Program-made: the position numbers and the translations under genes
Shown here: positions 17,299 to 26,357 of the stretch, in pieces
Layout: every line of letters begins with the position of its first letter
Numbering within the stretch: the stretch's first letter is position 1
The notes under the pieces: generated by a model
Seen by the model: the letters and a program-made list of their open reading frames with translations, nothing else
The model's database searches: none
What the model was told of the DNA's origin: nothing
Assembly (NCBI GenBank): GCA_902628525.1
Contig: CACOMZ010000006.1
Location: 1 to 34,592 of the forward strand
Length of the DNA: 34,592 nt
Direction of reading: 5' to 3'
DNA from: an uncultured Pelagibacteraceae bacterium
GTDB taxonomy: Bacteria > Pseudomonadota > Alphaproteobacteria > Pelagibacterales > Pelagibacteraceae

Positions 17299-19119
17299 TT
17301 ATTCAACAGTCACAGATTTAGCCAAATTTCTTGGCTTATCTATATCATAACCTTTTTTAAGTGCAGAATAATAAGCAAGTTTTTGAAGTGGGATAGTCAA
17401 AAGGAATGGAAGTAAATCATCATTTGTATTTTCCACCTCAATAGTTTCCCAAATATTTTCTGACACAACTTCATCTTTACTTTTATTTGTTATCAATAAT
17501 ACTTTTGCACCTCGAGCTATAACTTCTTGCATATTTGAAATTGTTTTTTTGTAATAACTATCCCTCGGTGCTAGAACCACAACAGGCATTCCCTCTTCAA
17601 TCAAAGCTAGAGGTCCATGTTTCATCTCACCAGCAGGATATCCTTCTGCATGTACATAAGATAATTCTTTTAGTTTAAGTGCTCCCTCTAATGCTATGGG
17701 ATAAGAAAAACCTCTTCCTAAGAACATTGAGCCTTTAGCTTCATTAAATGTTGAAGATATAGCTTGAATATCATTATCATGGAGCAAAGTTTTTTCTATT
17801 AATCCTGGTAAATCTTTTAAGTCTTTAATTTTTTCCTGATATTCCTTTTTTTCAATTTCATTTCTCACTGCTCCTATCTTTAATGCTAGAATATACAAAA
17901 TAAGTATTTGACCTAAAAATGCTTTGGTAGATGCTACTCCTATTTCAGGACCGCAATGAATTGGTAATACAAAATTTGAGTCCCTAGCTATTGAACTTTC
18001 AATAACATTAACAACAGAACAGGTTTTCATATTATTTTTGTTACATAAATCAAGGGCAGCATAGGTATCTGCTGTTTCGCCCGATTGAGATACAAATATA
18101 TATAAATTATCATTTTTAAATCTATTTTTTCTGTATCTAAACTCTGAAGCTATATCAATGCTTACATCTAAAGTAGTTAATTGTTCAAACCAATATTTAG
18201 CCATTAAACAAGAATGATATGCAGTACCACATCCAATTAAAGTTACTGATTTAATTTCATCTATTTTCCAAGGAAAATTAAATATATTTATGTCTTTATT
18301 TACGTTATCTACATATTCTTTTATTCCTGTCCTAATCGTTATTGGTTGTTCCTCAATTTCTTTAGCCATAAAATGCTTAAATTCTCCTTTATCATAATTT
18401 GACTCATCAGATGATAATTCTAATATTTTTTTATTAATTTTTTTTCCATCTTCGCTAAAAAAAAGAACTTGGTCTTTTTTTACTACACAAAATTCACCAT
18501 CATCAAGATATGTGATCTTATTTGTCATTGATTTCAAAGCATAAGAGTCTGAACCTAAATAGTTTTCATTTGGACCATAACCTACAGCTAATGGTGACCC
18601 TCTTCTCGCACCTACTATTAAATCAGGTATATCTTTAAATACGATACCCAGGGCAAAACTGCCATGAAGTTGTTTTAAAGTTTTTGTTATAGCTTCCTCT
18701 AATTCTGAGGTTTTTAAATTTTCAGTTATAAGATGAACTATCACCTCAGTATCCGTTTGAGATTTGAAATTATGACCTTTACTGACTAAATGTTTTTTTA
18801 ATATTGTAGAATTTTCAATAATACCATTATGAACAACTGAAACATTATGAGATGAATGTGGATGAGCGTTTACGCTATTAGGAACACCATGTGTCGCCCA
18901 TCTTACATGTCCAATACCAATATTTCCTTTTAGATTTTTTAAATCAAAATTATTTTCAAGATTATCTACTCTTCCCTCTGACTTTAGCTCTTTAATTGTA
19001 CCTTCATATAGTGTTGCTATACCTGCTGAGTCATAGCCTCTGTATTCTAATTTTTTTAATGAGTTAATTATATTTAAAGAAACCGGTTTATTACTAGATA
19101 TTCCAATTATTCCACACAT
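17299..19119 (-). CDS. glmS: glucosamine-6-phosphate synthase (glutamine-hydrolysing)
   Basis: The first step of amino-sugar synthesis for peptidoglycan and LPS. The 606-residue protein starts MCGIIGISSN, with C2 as the glutaminase nucleophile, then LEYRGYDSAGIA and the GHVRWATHG loop. Two SIS isomerase domains follow (CGTAYHSCLMAKYW, and VSQSGETADTY for sugar-phosphate binding), and it ends DKPRNLAKSVTVE with the classical tail. It starts 3 bp after the stop of the glmU-like gene, so two amino-sugar steps are coupled. Confidence 0.97.
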   Translation of the reverse strand: MCGIIGISSNKPVSLNIINSLKKLEYRGYDSAGIATLYEGTIKELKSEGRVDNLENNFDLKNLKGNIGIGHVRWATHGVPNSVNAHPHSSHNVSVVHNGIIENSTILKKHLVSKGHNFKSQTDTEVIVHLITENLKTSELEEAITKTLKQLHGSFALGIVFKDIPDLIVGARRGSPLAVGYGPNENYLGSDSYALKSMTNKITYLDDGEFCVVKKDQVLFFSEDGKKINKKILELSSDESNYDKGEFKHFMAKEIEEQPITIRTGIKEYVDNVNKDINIFNFPWKIDEIKSVTLIGCGTAYHSCLMAKYWFEQLTTLDVSIDIASEFRYRKNRFKNDNLYIFVSQSGETADTYAALDLCNKNNMKTCSVVNVIESSIARDSNFVLPIHCGPEIGVASTKAFLGQILILYILALKIGAVRNEIEKKEYQEKIKDLKDLPGLIEKTLLHDNDIQAISSTFNEAKGSMFLGRGFSYPIALEGALKLKELSYVHAEGYPAGEMKHGPLALIEEGMPVVVLAPRDSYYKKTISNMQEVIARGAKVLLITNKSKDEVVSENIWETIEVENTNDDLLPFLLTIPLQKLAYYSALKKGYDIDKPRNLAKSVTVE

Positions 19120-19122
19120 AAT

Positions 19123-19734
19123 TTATCTTCTTTTTTTTTTATAATCTTTAACTTCTAATTGTGGCGATCTTGTTAATGCTAAAGTATTTTTTTTAACATT
19201 TTTTGTTATAACCGATCCAGCACCGATAATACTTTCTTTATCAATATTTACTGGAGCCACTAAAGAGGAATTTGAACCTATAAACGCACCATCATGAATT
19301 TTTGTTTTACTTTTCCTTACACCATCATAATTACATGTAATTGTTCCTGCTCCTATATTTACAGATTTACCGATAGTGCCATCTCCAATATATGACAAAT
19401 GATTAACTTTTGAATTTTTTCCAATAATACTTTTTTTTATTTCAACAAAATTTCCGATTTTAGATCCCTCTTTCAAAACTGTTTCTGGTCTTATTCTAGC
19501 ATATGGTCCAATTTCAACTTTATTTCCTATTTTACATGACTCTAGATGTGAAAAAGATTTTATAGTAACTCCGTTACCAATCTTAACTTTTGATCCAATT
19601 ACCACATAAGGTTCGATAGTTACATTTTTTCCAATCTTAGTATCATTTGAAAAAAAAACAGTTTCAGGTCCAATCATTTTAACTCCTGATTTCAAAAATT
19701 TATCTCTTAGATTTTTTTGGTACAAATCTTTCAT
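19123..19734 (-). CDS. glmU: stand-alone GlmU C-terminal domain, glucosamine-1-phosphate acetyltransferase
   Basis: The 203 residues match only the C-terminal half of bifunctional GlmU (about 450 residues): a linker helix ([18 protein letters not shown]), then left-handed beta-helix hexapeptide repeats with [12 protein letters not shown] and [10 protein letters not shown]112 in [10 protein letters not shown] is the counterpart of the catalytic H363 of E. coli, followed by [16 protein letters not shown]. The N-terminal uridylyltransferase domain with its GxGTRM loop is missing, and it is not a recent truncation: a TAA stop lies two codons upstream, and a divergent gene begins 68 bp away. It lies 3 bp before glmS. 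UTP transfer would need another protein. Confidence 0.88.
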   Translation of the reverse strand: MKDLYQKNLRDKFLKSGVKMIGPETVFFSNDTKIGKNVTIEPYVVIGSKVKIGNGVTIKSFSHLESCKIGNKVEIGPYARIRPETVLKEGSKIGNFVEIKKSIIGKNSKVNHLSYIGDGTIGKSVNIGAGTITCNYDGVRKSKTKIHDGAFIGSNSSLVAPVNIDKESIIGAGSVITKNVKKNTLALTRSPQLEVKDYKKKRR

Positions 19735-19802
19735 TTGAAATTATTTATATTAAGTATATACAACCATTAACTCACAATTTATTTCTTTAAAATACTTTAA
19801 TA

Positions 19803-20483
19803 ATGAAACAAAAATTTACAGTTTTATTTGATTTAGATGGAACTTTGGTTGATACAGCCCCAGATTTAATGCTTGCACATAACCATGTAATGAAAAAATT
19901 TGGATATCCAACAAAATCACTTGATGAATTAAAAAGCTCTGTTGGAAAAGGTGCTGGAGCTATGATTGGTAGATCTATATGGAGTCAGGCAAAAAAAGAA
20001 TTAACATCCATTAATGAAAAAGTTAAAAGCGATATGACAGACGAATTTATATCTTTTTATGGAAAAAATATTTTAAAAGAAAGTGCTTTAATTAATGGAG
20101 TAAAAGAATTTTTAAATTGGTGCAAAAAAGAAAATATTTCTATGGCAGTATGTACAAATAAAACCGAACATTTAGCAGTTGATCTTTTAAAAAAAATTGG
20201 GATTTTTGATTACTTTGAATATGTGGCTGGTTATAATACGTTTGAATACTGTAAGCCTGATCCAAGACATATTACTACAATAATAGAAATTTTAGATGGC
20301 GATAAAAAAAGATCAATTATGATTGGGGATAGCGAGACAGATGCCAATGCAGCTAAAGCTGCAGAAATTCCAATGATTTTGTTAGAGGACGGCTATACAG
20401 AAAAAAATATTGATGAAATTTATCATAATCATCTTATAAAAGACTTTGTTAATATTGAAAAAATTGTGTCTAAATATCTTTGA
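19803..20483 (+). CDS. gph: HAD phosphatase, phosphoglycolate phosphatase-like
   Basis: The 226-residue HAD-superfamily hydrolase has motif I VLFDLDGTLVDTAPDL with D10 and D12, motif II in AVCTNKTE, a lysine in EYCKPDP, and motif IV MIGDSETDANAA. The CAP domain between residues 20 and 90 and the DGTLVDTAPDL spelling point to the Gph (2-phosphoglycolate phosphatase) subgroup. HAD substrates are hard to predict, so the specific reaction is an inference. It lies alone between the glmU-like gene (divergent, 68 bp) and prpD (53 bp downstream). A TAAAAT sequence lies 9 nt before the ATG and may be its -10 box. Confidence 0.8.
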   Translation: MKQKFTVLFDLDGTLVDTAPDLMLAHNHVMKKFGYPTKSLDELKSSVGKGAGAMIGRSIWSQAKKELTSINEKVKSDMTDEFISFYGKNILKESALINGVKEFLNWCKKENISMAVCTNKTEHLAVDLLKKIGIFDYFEYVAGYNTFEYCKPDPRHITTIIEILDGDKKRSIMIGDSETDANAAKAAEIPMILLEDGYTEKNIDEIYHNHLIKDFVNIEKIVSKYL

Positions 20484-20516
20484 TATTGATTAATTTTTTT
20501 TAGCTATTAAAACAAA

Positions 20517-20536
20517 ATCTCTAAAAAGGAGATATT
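20517..20536 (+). promoter_or_regulatory. strong Shine-Dalgarno of prpD within a small hairpin
   Basis: AGGAGA (20527-20532) lies 4 nt before the TTG start of prpD and decides that start; strong Shine-Dalgarno sequences are unusual in this window. The same bases form the 3' arm of a small hairpin, ATCTC (20517-20521), 7-nt loop, GAGAT (20529-20533). The hairpin could hide the ribosome site, but 5 bp is weak and may be chance. Confidence 0.45.
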
Positions 20537-22039
20537 TTGTTTTTACACACTGTTAAAGTTTATCCATCAAAAATCCATCTTCCAAAGAAAAAACAATTAG
20601 CTTGGAAAATTGCAGAGATTGCTAGTGATAATGCTTCTTTAAATAAAGACTCAATAGAAATGGTTATTAATAGAATAATTGATAATGCATCAGTCGCTAT
20701 AGCTTCTTTAAATAGAAAGCCAGTAATATCATCTAGAGAGATGGCACTAAAACATGCTAGAAAAAATGGTGCAACACTTTTTGGTATTAATTCGAATTTA
20801 AAATTTGATTGTGAGTGGGCAGCGTGGTCAAATGGAACAGCCGTTAGAGAATTAGATTTTCATGATACTTTTTTGGCTGCAGATTATAGTCACCCAGGAG
20901 ATAATATTCCTCCTCTATTAAGTGTGGCACAGCAGAATAAAAAAAGTGGCGTAGATTTGTTAAGAGGAATAATTACAGCTTACGAAGTTCAAGTTAATCT
21001 TGTTAAAGGTATTTGTTTGCATAAACATAAAGTTGATCATATTGCTCATTTAGGACCAAGTGTGGCTGCTGGAATAGGCTCAATGTTAAATCTAAATACT
21101 GAAACTATTTATCAAGCAGTTCAACAAGCACTTCATACAACAATTTCAACTAGACAATCTAGGAAAGGTGAAATTTCAAGTTGGAAAGCTTTCGCACCTG
21201 CCCATGCGGGTAAACTTGCAATAGAAGCTGTGGATAGAGCTATGAGAGGTGAAGGTGCTCCAAGTCCAATTTATGAGGGTGAAGATAGTGTAATAGCAAG
21301 AATATTAGACGGCAAAAAAGCAAACTACAAGGTTCCTCTGCCAAAAAAAGGAGAGAGCAAAATAGCTATTTTAGAGACATACACAAAAGAATATTCTGCT
21401 GAATATCAATCTCAAGCATTAATTGATCTTGCAAAGAAATTAAAAACAAAAATACCCAACTTAAATATAATTAAAAAAATTGATATTTTTACAAGTCATC
21501 ATACCCATTACGTTATTGGAACTGGTGCAAATGACCCACAAAAAATGGATCCAAATGCTAGCAGAGAAACCCTTGATCATTCTATAATGTATATTTTTGC
21601 TGTAGCTTTGGAAGATGGAGATTGGCACCATGTCAAATCTTATACTAAAGCACGAGCTAAACGAAAAAGTACAATTAAGATTTGGAAATCCATAAAAACT
21701 TATGAGGATAAAAAATGGACCAAGAAATATCACGATCCTGACCCAAGAAAAAAATCATTTGGTGCAAAAGTAGTTGTTACATTGAATAATGGAGAAAAAA
21801 TCACTGAGGAGCTTGACCGAGCAGATGCTCATCCTTATGGGGCAAGACCATTTAAAAGAGAAAATTATATTAATAAATTTTTAACCTTGACACATCAAAT
21901 TCTTGAAAAAAAAGAGAGTGCTAGATTTTTAAGGACTGTTCAAAATTTGAAAAATTTAAAATCAGGTCAATTAAGTAAATTAAATATTGAGGTAAAAAAG
22001 AGTAAAATAAAGAGTAATCGTAAAAAAGGAATTTTTTAA
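20537..22039 (+). CDS. prpD: 2-methylcitrate dehydratase, MmgE/PrpD family
   Basis: Dehydrates 2-methylcitrate to 2-methylaconitate in the methylcitrate cycle for propionyl-CoA. The 500-residue protein starts at TTG 20537 with a good Shine-Dalgarno sequence; the next ATG is over 40 codons later and would cut off the conserved VYPSK...LAWKIAEIA helix. Conserved segments are [30 protein letters not shown] and [16 protein letters not shown]. The C-terminus has an extra basic tail. The cycle partners prpB (next base) and prpC follow, which supports the assignment. PrpD homologues also act on other substrates, but the context is decisive here. Confidence 0.93.
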   Translation: MFLHTVKVYPSKIHLPKKKQLAWKIAEIASDNASLNKDSIEMVINRIIDNASVAIASLNRKPVISSREMALKHARKNGATLFGINSNLKFDCEWAAWSNGTAVRELDFHDTFLAADYSHPGDNIPPLLSVAQQNKKSGVDLLRGIITAYEVQVNLVKGICLHKHKVDHIAHLGPSVAAGIGSMLNLNTETIYQAVQQALHTTISTRQSRKGEISSWKAFAPAHAGKLAIEAVDRAMRGEGAPSPIYEGEDSVIARILDGKKANYKVPLPKKGESKIAILETYTKEYSAEYQSQALIDLAKKLKTKIPNLNIIKKIDIFTSHHTHYVIGTGANDPQKMDPNASRETLDHSIMYIFAVALEDGDWHHVKSYTKARAKRKSTIKIWKSIKTYEDKKWTKKYHDPDPRKKSFGAKVVVTLNNGEKITEELDRADAHPYGARPFKRENYINKFLTLTHQILEKKESARFLRTVQNLKNLKSGQLSKLNIEVKKSKIKSNRKKGIF

Positions 22040-22936
22040 ATGCATTTTGTTGAAAAAGAACCAAGTCAAAAAAGAGTAGATTTTGATCAAAAATTAAAAT
22101 CTAATAAAATATTAAGAGTTCCAGGCGCATATAACCCTTTAACAGCAAAATTAATTGAGGAAATTGGATATGATGCAGTTTACGTTTCTGGTGGAGTTAT
22201 GGCTAATGACCTTGGATTTCCCGATATTGGTTTAACAACATTACAAGACGTTAGTACAAGATCCTATTTAATTTCTAGAGTAACAAATCTTCCAACAATA
22301 GTTGATATAGATACAGGATTTAAATCTTGTAAAGAAACTATTGAAACATTTGAAGAGTTTGGAATAACTGGTGTTCACCTAGAGGATCAAATTGAGAGAA
22401 AAAGATGTGGACATCTTGATAATAAAGAACTTATTTCTGCAGAAGCTATGGTTAGAAAAATTAAGGAGTGCGTCAGTGCAAAAAAAGATCAGAATTTTAA
22501 GATAATCGCTCGCTCAGATGCAAAAAGTGTTGAAGGTATCGATAAAATGATAAACAGATGTAAAGCATACATAGATGCTGGTGCTGAAATTATTTTTCCT
22601 GAGGCTTTACAAGATGAAAAAGATTTTGAAAAGGTGAGAAAAGAACTTTCATGTTATTTGTTAGCGAATATGACTGAGTTTGGAAAATCTAAGCTTTTTA
22701 ATTACAAAGAATTAGAAAATATTGGCTATAATATTGTTATTTATCCAGTTACAACACAAAGACTGGCTATGAAAAATGTCGAGGACGGATTAAGGGACAT
22801 TTATGCAAATGGACACCAAAATAATATAATAGATAAGATGCAAACTAGAAAAAGATTATATGAATTAGTGGATTATGAAAAATATAATTCATTAGATGAA
22901 AAAATTTATAATTTTAATACAGATGGGCACGAGTAA
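22040..22936 (+). CDS. prpB: 2-methylisocitrate lyase
   Basis: Splits 2-methylisocitrate to pyruvate and succinate. The 298-residue protein belongs to the isocitrate lyase/PEP mutase superfamily: VSGGVMANDLGFPDIG, DIDTGFKSCKET with the metal site, and KRCGH at 121-125 with C123 as the catalytic cysteine, the lyase form of that motif. ARSDAKSVEG and LANMTEFGKS complete the barrel, and the size matches PrpB rather than the longer AceA. It begins one base after the prpD stop, and its TAA overlaps the prpC ATG. Confidence 0.95.
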   Translation: MHFVEKEPSQKRVDFDQKLKSNKILRVPGAYNPLTAKLIEEIGYDAVYVSGGVMANDLGFPDIGLTTLQDVSTRSYLISRVTNLPTIVDIDTGFKSCKETIETFEEFGITGVHLEDQIERKRCGHLDNKELISAEAMVRKIKECVSAKKDQNFKIIARSDAKSVEGIDKMINRCKAYIDAGAEIIFPEALQDEKDFEKVRKELSCYLLANMTEFGKSKLFNYKELENIGYNIVIYPVTTQRLAMKNVEDGLRDIYANGHQNNIIDKMQTRKRLYELVDYEKYNSLDEKIYNFNTDGHE

Positions 22937-24060
22937 TGAGTGAAGATATCAAAAAAGGACTATTAGGTATTGTTGTTGATGAAACTGAAGTTTCAAAAGT
23001 TATGCCTGAAATAAACTCTCTAACTTATAGAGGTTATGCAGCTCAGGATTTATGTGAATATTGCAGATTTGAAGAGGTAGCTTATTTAATTTTAAATAAA
23101 GATTTACCTAATTCTATAGAACTTAAACAATTTGAAAGAGAAGAGAAAAATAATAGAGAACTTACAAAAAATCTTTATGAAATAATTAAGCATATGCCAA
23201 AAAAATCCCACCCAATGGATGTGGCTAGGACTGCTGTAAGTGTGATGGGATTAGAAGATAAAGAAACAACAGACTCTTCGCCTGAAGCAAATATGAGAAA
23301 AGCATTAAGAATTTTTGCAAAAACACCTACCGCCTTAGCAGCTTTTTATAGAATTAGAAAAGGGAAAAAAATTATTAAACCTAAAAAAGACTTAACTTTT
23401 TCAGAAAATTTTTTCTATATGTGCTTTGGAAAAGTGCCACAAAAAGAAATAGTCAAAGCATTTGATGTTTCTTTGATTTTATATGCAGAACATAGTTTTA
23501 ACGTCTCAACTTTTACTGCTAGAACAATTACAAGTAGTTTATCAGACATCCACGGTGCAATAACAGGTGCAATTGCAAGTTTGAAAGGCCCGTTGCATGG
23601 AGGAGCTAATGAAGAAGTTATGCTCATGATGAACAAAATTAAAAAACCAGAAAACGCTTTAAAATGGATCAATAATGCTCTTAAAAATAAAGATGTAGTG
23701 ATGGGATTTGGTCATAGGGTCTACAAATCTGGAGATTCGAGAGTTCCTACAATGAGAAAATATTTTGGTAAAGTTGCCAAAATTAAAAAAGATAAAAAAT
23801 TTGAAAAAATTTACGACATTGTTGAAAAGGTAATGATTAAAAGAAAAAATATTCACCCGAATGTTGATTATCCAACAGGACCAACATATCATTTAATGGG
23901 ATTTGATACAGATTTTTTCACTCCTATATTTGTGATTTCAAGAATTACAGGTTGGTCAGCACATATTATGGAACAACATGCAGCTAATAAACTCATTAGA
24001 CCATTAGCAAGTTACAAAGGAAATAAGCATCGAAAAGTAATGCAGCTTAATCAAAGATAA
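22936..24060 (+). CDS. prpC: 2-methylcitrate synthase
   Basis: Condenses propionyl-CoA and oxaloacetate. The 374 residues have the citrate-synthase triad: H221 (GPLHGGANEE), H260 (GFGHRVYK) and D311 (NVDYPTGP), plus YRGYAAQDLC near the start. The short type, without the N-terminal extension of hexameric citrate synthases, and the position after prpD-prpB identify it as PrpC. Many such enzymes also accept acetyl-CoA. Its last base is followed directly by the stop of the convergent gene, leaving no intergenic space. Confidence 0.93.
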   Translation: MSEDIKKGLLGIVVDETEVSKVMPEINSLTYRGYAAQDLCEYCRFEEVAYLILNKDLPNSIELKQFEREEKNNRELTKNLYEIIKHMPKKSHPMDVARTAVSVMGLEDKETTDSSPEANMRKALRIFAKTPTALAAFYRIRKGKKIIKPKKDLTFSENFFYMCFGKVPQKEIVKAFDVSLILYAEHSFNVSTFTARTITSSLSDIHGAITGAIASLKGPLHGGANEEVMLMMNKIKKPENALKWINNALKNKDVVMGFGHRVYKSGDSRVPTMRKYFGKVAKIKKDKKFEKIYDIVEKVMIKRKNIHPNVDYPTGPTYHLMGFDTDFFTPIFVISRITGWSAHIMEQHAANKLIRPLASYKGNKHRKVMQLNQR

Positions 24061-24450
24061 TTAAAAAATTATCAATAATAAAAATATAATTTGGATAAAA
24101 TTAATTATTACTGATATGAGGTGAGAATATTTAAATTTTGAATCCTCTTTATTATCTCTAAATTTATTAATTAATGGCATTAGTATAAAACTAGAAATAC
24201 CAAAAAGAATTGTTGTTGATAAAATTAAGTAAAAATTTAAAGAATAATTTTTAATCAAAACAAAACATAAAGTAGCTATTAAGCATATAGTTAGATTTAC
24301 ATTATAATAATAGGGAAATATTTTTCTTATAAATATTCTTGCATTCTCCTCATTCAATGACTTAAAAGTTATTGGCGCAACAACAAAAGAAAAAAATAGC
24401 ATTATTCCTAAAACTATAGTTGGAAGAAAAATTATTAATTGTGCAAACAT
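24061..24450 (-). CDS. DUF4149-like four-helix membrane protein
   Basis: From ATG 24450 (129 residues) the protein is almost wholly hydrophobic, with four predicted helices: IIFLPTIVLGIMLFFSFVVAP, VNLTICLIATLCFVLI, YLILSTTILFGISSFILMPLI and LISVIINFIQIIFLLLI. A short RKIFPYYY loop follows helix 1, and the APITF...FPYYY pattern recalls DUF4149/TMEM205-like proteins, whose function is unknown. A longer in-frame start at 24519 would overlap the upstream gene and is less likely. It is the last gene of the nrdA-nrdB-nitroreductase-monooxygenase run and abuts prpC with no gap. Confidence 0.6.
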   Translation of the reverse strand: MFAQLIIFLPTIVLGIMLFFSFVVAPITFKSLNEENARIFIRKIFPYYYNVNLTICLIATLCFVLIKNYSLNFYLILSTTILFGISSFILMPLINKFRDNKEDSKFKYSHLISVIINFIQIIFLLLIIF

Positions 24451-24451
24451 T

Positions 24452-24754
24452 TTATAAAACTGTTTCAAATCCTTCAAAGTGAGGGGCGCCCAAATATAAA
24501 TCTTTATGTTGGCCTGCATTTTTATGAGCTAATCGAAAAGCTTCTGACTTTGTCCAATTAATAAAATCTTCTCTTGAATTCCATACAGTATGAGAGGCAT
24601 AAAGAGAATATTCGTTATTTTTTTCACCTTTAACTAAATGAAATTCTTTAAAACCTTTTGTACCTTCTAGATGAGTATCTCTTTCTCTCCACACTTTCTC
24701 AAATTCCATTTCTTTACCTAATACTATTTTAAATCTATTCATTGCTATAAACAT
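24452..24754 (-). CDS. IsdG/HmoA-like heme-degrading monooxygenase
   Basis: The 100-residue protein has the ABM ferredoxin-like fold: MNRFKIVLGKEMEFEKVW, then KGFKEFHLVKG and a YSLYASHTVWNSREDF strand. Residues N6, W67 and H77 fall at the positions of the catalytic triad of staphylococcal IsdG (N7, W67, H77), which argues for heme oxygenase activity rather than polyketide oxidation. Such enzymes open heme and free iron. It starts 7 bp after the nitroreductase gene, and its stop lies 1 bp before the membrane-protein gene. Numbering for IsdG is from memory, so the match should be aligned. Confidence 0.78.
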   Translation of the reverse strand: MFIAMNRFKIVLGKEMEFEKVWRERDTHLEGTKGFKEFHLVKGEKNNEYSLYASHTVWNSREDFINWTKSEAFRLAHKNAGQHKDLYLGAPHFEGFETVL

Positions 24755-24761
24755 AATTTCC

Positions 24762-25325
24762 TCACAAATAACTTATGACTGCTTTAGGGTCTGGCCTTCT
24801 TCTTTCGTTTGGTTCCTCAACTTTATGACCTAAATATATAAAGCCTGATATTCTATCGATGTTTGCCCTCCCACCTAAATATTCAAGCATTTTATCATTA
24901 TATGCATACCACTCTGTTAACCATTGCGCTGCATATCCTAATGATTGAGCACAAGATAATAAATTCATGCAAACTGCGCCTGAAGATAAAGTCATTTCCC
25001 AAGTAGGTATTTTTGGATGTTCTACAGGAGTTGATATTACTGCTAAAATTACGGAAGCTCTTTGAAATCTTTTTGACTCCGTTTCTACCTGTATTTCGCT
25101 TGCATTAGGATTTTCTTTTTTGAACTCGCTTAAAATAATATTTTCATCAATTAATTTAAGCTTACCACCTTTAATTACACGTATTTTCCAGGGGTTTAGC
25201 GCTCCGTGGTCAGGTACTCTAATCCCTGCAGCTAAAATTTTATTTAGATCTTCATCAGGAATATCTTTAGGAGACATTTTTCTTGCTAAAACAGACCTAC
25301 GCTGTGAAAAAAAATTACTCTCCAT
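24762..25325 (-). CDS. nitroreductase family FMN-dependent oxidoreductase, YdjA-like
   Basis: The 187 residues have the short nitroreductase fold: QRRSVLARKM (FMN phosphate-binding RRS), RVPDHGALNPWKIRVI, SGAVCMNLLSCAQSLGYAAQWLT and GFIYLGHKVEEP. The pattern resembles single-domain YdjA-like reductases. They use NAD(P)H to reduce nitro compounds or quinones, and the natural substrate is unknown. It lies 21 bp after nrdB and 7 bp before the heme monooxygenase gene, probably in the same transcript, so it could act as a reductant partner for either. That role is speculation. Confidence 0.82.
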   Translation of the reverse strand: MESNFFSQRRSVLARKMSPKDIPDEDLNKILAAGIRVPDHGALNPWKIRVIKGGKLKLIDENIILSEFKKENPNASEIQVETESKRFQRASVILAVISTPVEHPKIPTWEMTLSSGAVCMNLLSCAQSLGYAAQWLTEWYAYNDKMLEYLGGRANIDRISGFIYLGHKVEEPNERRRPDPKAVISYL

Positions 25326-25346
25326 TTAAAAATGACCTATTTTATT

Positions 25347-26357
25347 TTAAGCAAAAGCTTCTGCCCAAGTACCTTGCGTCGATGCTTTTGAATATTCTGT
25401 GGCCCTACCTTCGAAAAAGTTCATATGCTCTACAGCATTAAGCATAGTATCAAGCCACGTTAACGGATTTTTTTGAACATCATAGATAGGTTCTAATCCA
25501 AGTTGAACTAGTCTTCTATTTCCGATAAACCTAATGTAGTCTTTAACTTCTTGAGCAGTTAATCCTTTCATTGGTCCCATTTCAAAAGCAAGATCAATAA
25601 ACGCATCTTCATGCTCTACAATTGTTCTACACGCTTCATAAAGTTCTTTTTTTAATTTAGGTGTCCATATTTCTGGGTTTTCTTTAATGAATTCTTTAAA
25701 AATTCTAATCATTGAATTGCAATGAAGAGTTTCGTCTCTAACTGACCAGGTAACTATCTGACCCATACCTTTTAGTTTATTGTGTCTTGGAAAATTTAAA
25801 AGAATTGCAAAACTTGCAAATAATTGTAATCCCTCTGTAAAAGCACTAAAGACAGCTACAGTTTTTGCTATATCTTCTTTTGAATTTACATTGAAGCCTT
25901 GCATATAATCATACTTATCTTTCATTTCTTTATACTTCATAAAAGCTGAATATTCTGACTCAGGCATTCCAATTGTATCTAGTAAGTGAGAATAAGCTGC
26001 TACGTGAACAGTTTCCATTGCAGCAAAAGCAGTCATCATCATTAAGACCTCTGTAGGTTTAAACACACTAGTATAATGTCTTAAGTAGCAGTTATTAACT
26101 TCTACATCAGCCTGTGTAAAAAATCTGAATATTTGAGTAACTAAATTTTTTTCTGGTTGTGATAAATTTTTTTGCCAGTCTCTAACATCATCACCTAAAG
26201 GAACTTCCTCTGGTAACCAATGAATTCTTTGTTGAGTTAACCAGGCATCATAACACCAAGGATATCTAAATGGCTTGTAAACAGGGTTCTCAACTAATAG
26301 TCCCATTTTTTTTGGTTGTATGATTTCTTTTTTATTTATTTTTTCTGCTACTGACAT
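25347..26357 (-). CDS. nrdB: ribonucleotide reductase class Ia, small subunit
   Basis: Carries the diiron-tyrosyl radical for NrdA. From ATG 26357 (336 residues) the ligands are D84, E115, H118, E175, E209 and H212, with Y122 as the radical tyrosine in HVAAYSH. The first four numbers equal those of E. coli NrdB. A GTG start three codons upstream is less likely because a GAGGAG lies 8 nt before the ATG and would overlap the GTG. It overlaps nrdA by 10 bp, so the two are translated together. No extra ATP-cone domain is present. Confidence 0.96.
   Translation of the reverse strand: MSVAEKINKKEIIQPKKMGLLVENPVYKPFRYPWCYDAWLTQQRIHWLPEEVPLGDDVRDWQKNLSQPEKNLVTQIFRFFTQADVEVNNCYLRHYTSVFKPTEVLMMMTAFAAMETVHVAAYSHLLDTIGMPESEYSAFMKYKEMKDKYDYMQGFNVNSKEDIAKTVAVFSAFTEGLQLFASFAILLNFPRHNKLKGMGQIVTWSVRDETLHCNSMIRIFKEFIKENPEIWTPKLKKELYEACRTIVEHEDAFIDLAFEMGPMKGLTAQEVKDYIRFIGNRRLVQLGLEPIYDVQKNPLTWLDTMLNAVEHMNFFEGRATEYSKASTQGTWAEAFA

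Noticed and set aside
19735..19802. Frameshifted N-terminal half of GlmU upstream of the acetyltransferase
   Set aside because: A TAA stop is two codons upstream and only 68 bp remain before a divergent gene, too little for the 230-residue domain.
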